Part shown: positions 42,941 through 50,047 of the stretch, piece by piece
How positions within the stretch are numbered: position 1 is the first letter of the stretch
How the letters are laid out: the number at the start of each line of letters is the position of its first letter
Origin: an uncultured Bacteroidales bacterium
GTDB lineage: Bacteria; Bacteroidota; Bacteroidia; Bacteroidales; Bacteroidaceae
Reading direction: 5' to 3'
Length of the DNA stretch: 64,000 bases
Assembly (NCBI GenBank): GCA_902798615.1
Contig: CADBXL010000013.1
Coordinates: 107,378-171,377 of the forward strand
The notes under the pieces: model-generated
Database searches by the model: none
What the model was told of the DNA's origin: nothing
The model's input: only the letters and a program-made list of their open reading frames with translations
Translations under genes and position numbers: made by a program

Positions 42941-43029
42941 CACTCGTCAAGCCGAAGGACGTGCGAGGTGCTACGCACGTTGTCACTCGGGAATTGGGTG
43001 ATAGGTGTAGCGGTATCCAAGTAGTAGGT

Positions 43030-43066
43030 CCGTTGTAATACCGTTATAAGTCCGTTGTAAATCCGT
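43030..43066. repeat. 11-bp-phased array (CCGT x4)
   Basis: CCGT begins at 43030, 43041, 43052 and 43063, exactly 11 bp apart. Confidence 0.75.
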
Positions 43067-43117
43067 TCCAAGCCCTAATCCGGAAAGGGCGATGAAGGGG
43101 TGAAACGGGCAGACAAG

Positions 43118-43145
43118 AAAAAAGGCCCACACGAATGTGAGCCTT
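43118..43145 (-). terminator. Terminator of the thioesterase gene
   Basis: AAGGC...CACAC pairs with GTG...GCCTT around a short loop. The minus strand ends in T6. Confidence 0.6.
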
Positions 43146-43189
43146 CCAATCTTAAAATCCGAAATCAATTATGTTGTATGAAACAAAAT

Positions 43190-43603
43190 CTACATCAAAG
43201 CATCAAACTCATAGTCCTTCCTCGTGCGATAGCCAAGTCCGGTCATCCCGGCAAGTACCTCGCCTTGCTCATTCCTCACCCTGATGTCGCAGTAAGGCAG
43301 TTTGTGATGGTCAAGAACCTCGTTAGCCTCAGCAATTATCTTCTCGCCAAGCTGAGCTGACTTCATGAAAGAGATGCTTGTGTTCACTCCAAGGGTGAGG
43401 GTGCCATGAGAGTTACAAACTCCTGCAAAGGCAAGGTCAGCCAATGTGTAAATCACACCACCCTGACACACACCAGCCGCATTGAGATGACGATCCTCAA
43501 CCGTGAGTTCGGCACGGGCATAACCTTCACGAACCTCAACAAGCTGCGCCCCAATACCACTTGCAAAGCGGTCAGAGGTGTTAAGACGCTCTAATAATGT
43601 CAT
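43190..43603 (-). CDS. PaaI-family hotdog thioesterase
   Basis: 137 aa single hotdog domain. The family motif HLNAAGVCQGGVIYTLADLA (about 40-59; HxNxxGxxxGG) is clear, and NTSISFMKSAQLGEKIIAEA follows. Members hydrolyse aryl-CoA or other acyl-CoA thioesters. Its position next to an aminotransferase, phenylacetate-CoA ligase and indolepyruvate oxidoreductase fits hydrolysis of aryl-acetyl-CoA. Confidence 0.9.
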   Translation of the reverse strand: MTLLERLNTSDRFASGIGAQLVEVREGYARAELTVEDRHLNAAGVCQGGVIYTLADLAFAGVCNSHGTLTLGVNTSISFMKSAQLGEKIIAEANEVLDHHKLPYCDIRVRNEQGEVLAGMTGLGYRTRKDYEFDALM

Positions 43604-43611
43604 AAACTTTA

Positions 43612-43830
43612 AATGAAAAATTATAAAATGAAAAATTAAAAATACAGATTAGACTTGTAAGTGAATAGTTAATAGTGAAAAGTGAATAATATCTAATACT
43701 GGTAGCCACCAGAACGAGATCTACACAATGGCATTAGCCTGTATTAAGTATTATTATCTATTCGTTATTCACTATTCACTAAAATGCCAACTTGCATTTT
43801 TCATTTTTCACTTTTCATTTTTAATTTACT
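43612..43830. repeat. Imperfect inverted repeat between thioesterase and aminotransferase genes
   Basis: AATGAAAAATTA...GTGAATAGTTAATAGTGAA on the left (43612-43690) mirrors TTCACTATTCAC...TTTTCATTTTTAATTT on the right (43750-43830), around a short GC-richer centre. Confidence 0.6.
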
Positions 43831-45130
43831 TCTGCGCCTTTGCAAATTCCTCGATTCGCTCCTTGAACATGCCTTCCTGCTCCTTTTTGAAGAAAGAAGT
43901 GCAGACACGAACACCCTGCTGGGTAGAGCCCATAGTGTCGAGAGGATAAACCGCGATGCCATAGTACATGAGTTCCTTGGTAAGAGCAAGGTCGGTCATT
44001 CCAGGATACTGCACGGTGAAGTAGAAGCCATCGGCAAGAGGAGCACCCATATCGTTGTCATAAACAAGATAGAAGCCGTTTGCAAGAAGCACGTCCTTCA
44101 TGAACTTAGCCCTGCGACCATACTCCTTGACATCGTCGAGGAAGTTATAGCTACCGTTGCAAGCAGCCTCCATAAGCGCAGCCATAGCATGCTGAACGCT
44201 GTGAGTAGTGCCACTTGAGAGCGTGTACATCAGTCGGTTGCATAGGAAGTTACCAAACTCACCCACTCCGAAGTTCTTCTGCAAAGGCTCATAAACCCTG
44301 TGATAGAGCTTATTGCTGATACAGGTAACACCGATACGCTGACCGGCATAAGAGAATGCCTTTGAGCCTGAAACCCACAGCACGTAGTTGTCGGTATATT
44401 TGCCAACGGTTGCCTGATAAGGAGCCTGATAAGGATGAGAGAGGTCGCGACGGAAGTCCATAGCGAAGTAAGCCAAGTCCTCAAGCACAATGACGTCATG
44501 CTTGTCTGCCAGTTCGCCAATGCCCTTCAGTTCCTCTTCGGTGAAGCAAACCCAAGACGGATTGTTAGGATTAGAATACACGATGCTGTTGATATTGCCC
44601 TCAGACATTATCTCATCGAGCTTCTTGATAAGAGCCTCACCACGATAGCCGTGGATATCGAGACCTACGTGCTTCAAGCCGATTACATCACACTGGGTTG
44701 TCTGCACAGGGAAGCCCGGCTGAATGAGCAGCACGGTGTCCTTCTTAGTGTCAGCCATAGCGTGACGAATGGCGAGGAATGTTGCGAATGTGCCCTGCAT
44801 ACTACCAGTTGTAGGGATGCAACAGAGAGGGTCGATATCAAGTCCGATGAAAGCCTTGCAGAACTCAGATGCCGCCTTCTTGATGCGAGGAATACCACCG
44901 TTAGGAGGGTACTGGGTAGCGCATCCGTTAGCCAATGCCTCCTGCTCAGCCTTCAGGGCAATATCAGAAGGCTTGAGACCCGGCACGCCCATCTCAAGAT
45001 GAATAACCTGCTGTCCGGTCTTCTCCTCAAGAAGCCTTGACAGCGCCTGAATATCGCGAATGGTCGCTTGCGAAAAATCACCGAGCGCCATGCTCTCCAT
45101 AGCCTCGGTGACGATAGTTCTATTTAACAT
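43826..45130 (-). CDS. Fold-type I PLP-dependent aminotransferase
   Basis: 434 aa from ATG 45130 (MLNRTIVTEAMESMALGDFS); a GTG/ATG 4 codons upstream lies by a palindromic repeat. Conserved parts: NPNNPSWVCFTEEEL (about 190-204), LEDLAYFAMDFR, the PLP-lysine segment WVSGSKAFSYAGQRIG (about 250-265) and the Arg near the end (GVRVCTSFF). The substrate is not certain; the neighbours suggest an aromatic amino acid giving an arylpyruvate for IorAB. It follows paaK copy 2 across two inverted type A palindromes. Confidence 0.88.
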   Translation of the reverse strand: MLNRTIVTEAMESMALGDFSQATIRDIQALSRLLEEKTGQQVIHLEMGVPGLKPSDIALKAEQEALANGCATQYPPNGGIPRIKKAASEFCKAFIGLDIDPLCCIPTTGSMQGTFATFLAIRHAMADTKKDTVLLIQPGFPVQTTQCDVIGLKHVGLDIHGYRGEALIKKLDEIMSEGNINSIVYSNPNNPSWVCFTEEELKGIGELADKHDVIVLEDLAYFAMDFRRDLSHPYQAPYQATVGKYTDNYVLWVSGSKAFSYAGQRIGVTCISNKLYHRVYEPLQKNFGVGEFGNFLCNRLMYTLSSGTTHSVQHAMAALMEAACNGSYNFLDDVKEYGRRAKFMKDVLLANGFYLVYDNDMGAPLADGFYFTVQYPGMTDLALTKELMYYGIAVYPLDTMGSTQQGVRVCTSFFKKEQEGMFKERIEEFAKAQK

Positions 45131-45135
45131 ATAAA

Positions 45136-45320
45136 GACCCACCCCCTTACCCCTCCCATAAAGGGAGGGGAGTAGTTACCACCTTTGTCAGCGGGGTGAA
45201 ACTGTTTTTGTTCATTTATTGTATTTAAGAACTTTACAAGAATAGCCTTTTCCCTTCCCTATTTGCGTTTATCACACTATCTACTCCCTCCCCTTTATGG
45301 GGAGGGCTGGGGAGGGGTCT
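45136..45320. repeat. Inverted pair of type A palindromic repeats
   Basis: Copy 45136-45175 (with an extension to 45210 matching 34287-34362 inverted) and copy 45281-45320 face each other in the gap between paaK copy 2 and the aminotransferase gene. Confidence 0.8.
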
Positions 45321-45349
45321 TCCTTTGTGAGTGGCTAGGAGGCTGTCTT

Positions 45350-46657
45350 CTAATTCTTAAACACTCTCTTATCGTTCACGTGCTTAGCCTTACCAATTGA
45401 ACGCTGGATGCTTCCCGGCTCCTTGATGTGGATGTTTGGCTTGATGCCTACCATTGACACGATACGATCGTAGAGAGGCTTGATGAATGGCATCTGCTTT
45501 GAAGGGTTTGGAGAGAAGTATTCCGTGCGAAGCTCAACGTCGAGATCGAAGGTATCCTCGTTGTTCTTACGGTCAACGGTGATGAAATACTGAGGAGTGA
45601 AGGCTGGGAACTCTGTGAGACAAGTCTCAATCTGACTTGGAAATACGTTCACGCCACGGATGATCATCATATCGTCAGAACGGCCAAGGATGCGATCCAT
45701 ACGAACAGCGGTACGTCCGCACTTACATGGCTCGTAGATGAGACGGGTAAGGTCACGGGTACGATAGCGAAGGATTGGCATAGCCTCCTTTGTGAGTGAT
45801 GTGAAGACAAGCTCACCGAACTCGCCCGGCTCACATGGCTCAAGAGTGTCAGGATTGATGATTTCCGGGTAATAAAGGTCTTCCCATAGGTGTGTACCAT
45901 TCTGATACTCACACTCACCACCAACGCCAGGACCGCTCATCTCTGTGAGACCATAGATATCCATAGCCTTGATGTGAAGTTTATCCTCAAGTTCCTTGCG
46001 CATACCCTCTGTCCAAGGCTCTGCTCCGAAGAAACCTACACGGAGCTTCATGTCGTCGATAGAAACGCCGTCGGTATTCTCAAGTACCTCAGCAAGGTGA
46101 AGGGCGTATGAAGGTGTACAGCAGAGAACAGAAGAGCCAAGGTCCTTCATGAGCATGATCTGCTTGCTTGAGTTTCCGGCAGATGTAGGCAACTGCACAG
46201 CACCGAGATGACCGGCTGCATCGTGAGCACCAAGACCGCCTGTGAAGAGTCCGTAACCGTAGCTTACCTGCACGATATCACCCTTTGTAACGCCACCAGC
46301 AGCAAACACACGAGCTGCGCCTTCTGCCCAACGCTCAAGGTCGCCCTTGGTGTAAGTGCCGACAACAGGCTTACCTGTCGTACCGCTTGAAGCATGAACG
46401 CGAGTAATCTGCTCCATAGGAACAGCATTCAATCCGAAAGGATACTCGTCACGAAGGTCGTGTTTGGTTGTGAAAGGAAGTTTGTGGATATCCTGCACGC
46501 CCTTGATGTCCTCAGGCTTGACACCCATCTTATCCATCTTCCTACGATAGAACGGTACGTTCTCATAACATCTCTTCACTGTAGCCACGAGTCGCTCTGA
46601 CTGTAGCTTTGTCATGGACTCACGGTCCATGCACTCCATTGCAGGGTTTAAAATCAT
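45350..46657 (-). CDS. paaK: Phenylacetate-CoA ligase, copy 2
   Basis: 435 aa from ATG 46657 (MILNPAMECMDRESMTKLQS). The frame continues 16 codons upstream into a type C palindrome, which I consider not native. ATP loop SSGTTGKPVVG, adenylate motif DIYGLTEMSGPGVGGECE, hinge DRILGRSDDMMIIRGVNVFP, the same order as copy 1. It lies between iorB and the aminotransferase gene, as expected for interconversion of arylacetates and aryl-CoA after IorAB. Bounded upstream by palindromic repeats 46663-46811. Confidence 0.93.
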   Translation of the reverse strand: MILNPAMECMDRESMTKLQSERLVATVKRCYENVPFYRRKMDKMGVKPEDIKGVQDIHKLPFTTKHDLRDEYPFGLNAVPMEQITRVHASSGTTGKPVVGTYTKGDLERWAEGAARVFAAGGVTKGDIVQVSYGYGLFTGGLGAHDAAGHLGAVQLPTSAGNSSKQIMLMKDLGSSVLCCTPSYALHLAEVLENTDGVSIDDMKLRVGFFGAEPWTEGMRKELEDKLHIKAMDIYGLTEMSGPGVGGECEYQNGTHLWEDLYYPEIINPDTLEPCEPGEFGELVFTSLTKEAMPILRYRTRDLTRLIYEPCKCGRTAVRMDRILGRSDDMMIIRGVNVFPSQIETCLTEFPAFTPQYFITVDRKNNEDTFDLDVELRTEYFSPNPSKQMPFIKPLYDRIVSMVGIKPNIHIKEPGSIQRSIGKAKHVNDKRVFKN

Positions 46658-46662
46658 AAAAT

Positions 46663-46811
46663 GCCTAACCAAGCCTTCCCAAATGGAAGGATGTTTTATA
46701 CACATAAAACCTTCAGGAAGGCTTGGCTAAATAAATTTATTAGTATAATGTTTCTTTTAATTTGCAAGACCATCTAACATCCTTCCCTTTGGGAAGGCTT
46801 GGTTAGGCTTT
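46663..46811. repeat. Gene-less group of type C palindromes (paired ends)
   Basis: Copy 46663-46700, an inverted partial copy 46703-46728, and an inverted full copy 46774-46811 (AAGCCTTCCC...GGGAAGGATG core). The right end abuts the iorB stop codon and the left end lies 5 bp before the paaK start. Confidence 0.8.
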
Positions 46812-47382
46812 ACTTATTTCTTACTCCTTCATCAAACGCCTTGAGGTTAGCCTCTATCACAGCCTCCCCCTTACGGGCAAAGACAACAGCAATAGCCGCA
46901 CGAAGCTGCTCGACGGTAAGGATTTCAATATAAGGAGCAGCCATACCGAGAAGCACCATATTAGCGCCACGAGGGTTGCCTGCTTCCTTTGCCACAGTAT
47001 CAATATCGAGCTTGGCCACAGAAGGAAGGCTATTAAGTTCTGCCTGAAGAGCATCCTCGTCAGGATAGTTTGGGATATTGACGAATGGCTTACTTGCGGT
47101 CACAACCGTGCCCTTCTTTGAGAGATAAGGCATATAACGGAGAGCCTCCATTGGTTCCATAGAGATGACAACATCTGCACCTCCGAGTGAGATAAGGTCC
47201 GAGTAGATTGGCTCGGTGCTGAGACGCAGATTTGACTGCACGTCACCACCTCTCTGACTCATTCCGTGAACCTCTGCCTGCTTCAGATACAAGCCTGCCT
47301 TAGTTGCAGCCTCACCTATGATTGTAGCGATAGAGAGGATACCTTGTCCTCCCACACCGCAGAGAATAATGTCTTTTTTCAT
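46810..47382 (-). CDS. iorB: Indolepyruvate ferredoxin oxidoreductase, beta subunit
   Basis: 190 aa, gamma-type domain of the 2-oxoacid:ferredoxin oxidoreductase family. N-terminus IILCGVGGQGILSIATIIGE (about 4-23) and AEVHGMSQRGGDVQSNLRLS (about 37-56) are typical. With IorA it converts arylpyruvates to aryl-acetyl-CoA, reducing ferredoxin. In most genomes iorB follows iorA directly; here a DUF559 element (47388-47902) lies between them and ends 5 bp before the iorB start, so it must also supply the ribosome-binding region. Confidence 0.94.
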   Translation of the reverse strand: MKKDIILCGVGGQGILSIATIIGEAATKAGLYLKQAEVHGMSQRGGDVQSNLRLSTEPIYSDLISLGGADVVISMEPMEALRYMPYLSKKGTVVTASKPFVNIPNYPDEDALQAELNSLPSVAKLDIDTVAKEAGNPRGANMVLLGMAAPYIEILTVEQLRAAIAVVFARKGEAVIEANLKAFDEGVRNK

Positions 47383-47387
47383 AAATT

Positions 47388-47902
47388 AAGCCCCCTATCC
47401 CCCCAAGGGGGAATTTTTTATATAGTATTATCGCTTATAGGAGGCTGGTTTAGCGATTTTATTGAATATTTTGTCTAATACTTCAGGCAAGTTTCGGAAT
47501 ATTTCATCATTGGAAAGCCTCATAACCTCAAACCCCATCTTTTCAAGATCCTCGGTTCTGAGATAATCCTTGATTTTCTGTTCCTCTTGCGAATGGTAGC
47601 CACCATCGATCTCAATAATAAGATTACGCTTGACACAGATGAAATCCGCGATATAACATCCTATGATATGCTGTCGTCGGAAGTGAAGCCCTAAGTGATT
47701 TCCCGATAAATGATACCAGAGATTCTTTTCAGCTTCCGTCTGATTATACCGATTCTTATAGGCATATCGTTTCAACAAATCATAATACAAAGGATTTGCA
47801 GTATTCCAATGGCGATTTACGTTGTTATCTCCCATAAGACTCGTTTCAAACGTTTATCTTACTATAAAAATCACTCCCCCTTGGGGGGCTGGGGGGCTTT
47901 TT
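47388..47902. mobile_element. DUF559 element with type B palindromic ends, 515 bp
   Basis: The left end 47388-47430 and right end 47861-47902 are inverted copies of one sequence: AAGCCCCC...CCCCCCAAGGGGGA, then a T-rich stretch and TATAGTA. A DUF559 nuclease gene is the only content. The element separates iorA from iorB and provides the last codons of iorA (EKAPQPPKGE, stop). No target duplication is obvious. Confidence 0.75.
47428..47835 (-). CDS. DUF559 (Vsr-like) endonuclease-fold protein, copy 1
   Basis: 135 aa. The DUF559 domain (about 30-120) belongs to the PD-(D/E)xK nuclease group related to very-short-patch repair enzymes: QTEAEKNLWYHLSGNHLGLH, FRRQHIIGCYIADF, then LIIEIDGGYHSQEEQ with candidate active-site Asp/Glu residues, and DYLRTEDLEKMGFEVMRLSN. 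It is about 60% identical by eye to copy 2 (57782-58162). It is bounded on both sides by inverted palindromes and its last codons overlap an internal half-palindrome. Biological role not established; processing of the flanking repeats is a hypothesis. Confidence 0.88.
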   Translation of the reverse strand: MGDNNVNRHWNTANPLYYDLLKRYAYKNRYNQTEAEKNLWYHLSGNHLGLHFRRQHIIGCYIADFICVKRNLIIEIDGGYHSQEEQKIKDYLRTEDLEKMGFEVMRLSNDEIFRNLPEVLDKIFNKIAKPASYKR

Positions 47903-49484
47903 CTTTTGCCTTCTGCCTTGCCTTACGACTTGCTGTCTGAATGCACTCACGACGTGGTATGATTACACTAACACCTTCGTACGCAAGTTCTTTGCGAATC
48001 AAATCTGCTATGGCAGGAATATTCTTTGGGAGAGGAGTTACAACGTGAAGATGCTCTGGATCCATACCAAGACCGAGACAGATAGCCTCGAACTTATTGG
48101 TACCAGCACTATCCTGACCACCAGTCATACCAGTGGTGAGGTTATCAGAAATGATTACCGTGATAGGAGAATTATCGTTTATGGCATCAAGCAAACCCGT
48201 CATACCAGAGTGGGTGAATGTCGAGTCACCAATGATAGCGATTGAAGGACGAAGACCTGCATCGGCTGCACCCTTAGCCATAGTGATAGAAGCACCCATA
48301 TCCACACAAGAAGCGAGAGCCTTGAATGGAGGCAAAGCACCGAGAGTATAGCAACCGATATCACCGAATACGCGGGCATCCTCAAACTCATCAATAATCT
48401 GACGCAATGCAGCATAAACATCTCTATGGCCGCAACCCTGACAAAGCTGTGGAGGACGTGCAGCAAGATTCTTTGCAGGAGCAAAGCCCTCTGGAAGTTC
48501 TACACCAAGTGCCTTTGCTACGCTATCAGGAGTAAGTTCACCATAGCGAGGAAGGTCACCAGTATAGCGTCCCTTTATAGGAGCAACATCACCGATGATA
48601 CGACGTGCCTCTTCCTCTACAACAGGCTGACCATCCTCAACAACGAGGATTTCGTCACACTCCTTTGCAAGCTGCATAACCTTCTCTGCTGGCAATGGAT
48701 ACTGTGAAATCTTGAGGATATTGGCATTGTCACCAACAGCTTCCTTTACATAGTTATAACCGATACCGCAGGCAATAACACCAAGTTTCTTGTCAGCGAC
48801 TGTTTCTACCTTATTATAAATAGACTTCTCAGAAGCCTCTATCATAGCAGGCTGCTTGTCGATAAGAGCAGCATACTTTTTCTTTGCAATACCAGGAAGA
48901 AGAACCCACTGGTCAGTAGATGCGTTCATCTTGTTCTCATTGAGAAGCTCACCAGTCTCAACACCTGCACGACTATGAGCCAGACGGGTAACGATACGCA
49001 GAACAACTGGTTCCTTGATAGCCTCAGAATACTCAAAGGCTGTCTTCATCATATCGTATGCCTCCTGCTGATTAGAAGGCTCGAAAGCAGGAATCATAGC
49101 AAACTTTGCATAGAAACGTGAATCCTGCTCATTCTGACTTGAATGCATTGAAGGGTCGTCGGCAGCAAGCACGATAAGACCGCCATTAACACCTGTGATA
49201 GCAGAATTAACGAATGCATCGGCACAAACATTCATACCAACATGTTTCATGCACACAAGAGCACGCTTACCAGCATAAGACATTCCGAGAGCAGCCTCCA
49301 TAGCTGTCTTCTCATTAGTACACCAACGGCTATGCACACCACGCTGCTTCGCGATGTCATTGCCCTGGATAAATTCCGTGATCTCAGTACTTGGAGTACC
49401 AGGATAAGCATACACACCACTAAGTCCGGCATGGATAGCTCCCAAGGCAATAGCCTCGTCGCCGAGCAACAATTTCTTACTCAT
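47871..49484 (-). CDS. iorA: Indolepyruvate ferredoxin oxidoreductase, alpha subunit
   Basis: 537 aa thiamine-diphosphate enzyme. The N-terminal pyrimidine-binding part starts LLLGDEAIALGAIHAGLSGV and AYPGTPSTEITEF; the TPP-binding part has LCQGCGHRDVYAAL (about 348-361), GDIGCYTLGALPPF and SDNLTTGMTGGQDS (about 455-468). There is no C-terminal 8-Cys ferredoxin domain, unlike archaeal IorA; I am unsure whether that is normal in this lineage. The last ten residues (EKAPQPPKGE) come from the inserted palindrome. Promoter at 49524-49531. Confidence 0.94.
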   Translation of the reverse strand: MSKKLLLGDEAIALGAIHAGLSGVYAYPGTPSTEITEFIQGNDIAKQRGVHSRWCTNEKTAMEAALGMSYAGKRALVCMKHVGMNVCADAFVNSAITGVNGGLIVLAADDPSMHSSQNEQDSRFYAKFAMIPAFEPSNQQEAYDMMKTAFEYSEAIKEPVVLRIVTRLAHSRAGVETGELLNENKMNASTDQWVLLPGIAKKKYAALIDKQPAMIEASEKSIYNKVETVADKKLGVIACGIGYNYVKEAVGDNANILKISQYPLPAEKVMQLAKECDEILVVEDGQPVVEEEARRIIGDVAPIKGRYTGDLPRYGELTPDSVAKALGVELPEGFAPAKNLAARPPQLCQGCGHRDVYAALRQIIDEFEDARVFGDIGCYTLGALPPFKALASCVDMGASITMAKGAADAGLRPSIAIIGDSTFTHSGMTGLLDAINDNSPITVIISDNLTTGMTGGQDSAGTNKFEAICLGLGMDPEHLHVVTPLPKNIPAIADLIRKELAYEGVSVIIPRRECIQTASRKARQKAKEKAPQPPKGE

Positions 49485-49523
49485 TATTTTGTTTTAGGTA
49501 ATATTATTTATACAATTAGCATG

Positions 49524-49531
49524 CAAAGATA
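49524..49531 (-). promoter_or_regulatory. Promoter -7 box (TATCTTTG) of the iorA cluster
   Basis: The minus strand reads TATCTTTG, 40 bp before the iorA start. Confidence 0.7.
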
Positions 49532-49792
49532 GTAAAAAAAATCCGTTTTTAGTAACAAATCCCTATTTTTTTAACTCTCTTAACATAAAATCGTAACTAC
49601 TCCTTTATATTGCTGCAGAACACTTTCAAATGACACGGAAGCCATCGTATTGAGCAATATTAAAAAGGACAAAGATAAAGACGAAGGCTTGTCGGTAATT
49701 CTTTTCATACCTTACCACTGATAAAAAAATCTTTTTCATCTAAAATCATAGATATCCTAGCCCTTCCCTCCCCCAAAAAACAAGAAACACAT

Positions 49793-49821
49793 AAAAAAAG
49801 CGGTGCCCAAATGAGCACCGC
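49793..49821 (-). terminator. Terminator of the pectinesterase/small-protein unit
   Basis: GCGGTGC (49800-49806) pairs with GCACCGC (49815-49821). The minus strand continues into T7. Confidence 0.8.
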
Positions 49822-49832
49822 CTTTATCCTAT

Positions 49833-50024
49833 TTATTCATCGTCATATTCATCGTCAAAAGTACCGAAGGCATCATACTTTGCATCAACTGAAAATTTTC
49901 CACCATCGCCAGTTCCACCATTCCCGCCGCCGAATTCAATTTTTCCAGCAGACAAGACATCCATAACCGCTGGCAGAACAGCCTTTTCCACAACAATGGA
50001 CGGGATAACATATTTCTTCTTCAT
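49833..50024 (-). CDS. Small KKYxxP-family protein, partner of the pectinesterase protein (63 aa)
   Basis: Begins MKKKYVIPSIVVEKAVLPAV and ends FSVDAKYDAFGTFDDEYDDE. A Gly-rich stretch (GKIEFGGGNGGTGDGGKF) sits in the middle. No signal peptide. It shares the KKY-x-x-P-S-I-V-V-E start, the (S/T)-V-(D/N)-A-K motif and acidic end with the proteins at 18022 and 53730. It starts 23 bp after the large secreted protein and is followed by a terminator, so both come from one transcript. The basic-then-Gly-rich-then-acidic build recalls peptide precursors, but no processing gene is nearby. Confidence 0.8.
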   Translation of the reverse strand: MKKKYVIPSIVVEKAVLPAVMDVLSAGKIEFGGGNGGTGDGGKFSVDAKYDAFGTFDDEYDDE

Positions 50025-50047
50025 ATCTTTTTTCCTTTCTTTAGTTA

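Larger units (their letters stand above)
49485..49832. other. Gap before iorA: promoter, terminator, otherwise nothing recognised
   Basis: It contains the iorA promoter (49524-49531) and the terminator of the small-protein unit (49793-49821). A short open stretch (49617-49708) with Lys/Asp-rich codons has no start and is not called. Confidence 0.6.

Noticed and set aside
43715-43726. CGAGATCTACAC, identical to 12 bases of a common sequencing adapter
   Set aside because: Only 12 bases match continuously and the flanks diverge; chance is possible. It lies in the loop of an inverted repeat, so a check of the assembly there is still reasonable.
49617-49708. Short open stretch before iorA with Lys/Asp-rich codons ending ILFIPYH
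   Set aside because: No start codon, ribosome site or recognisable similarity; too short to call a relic.
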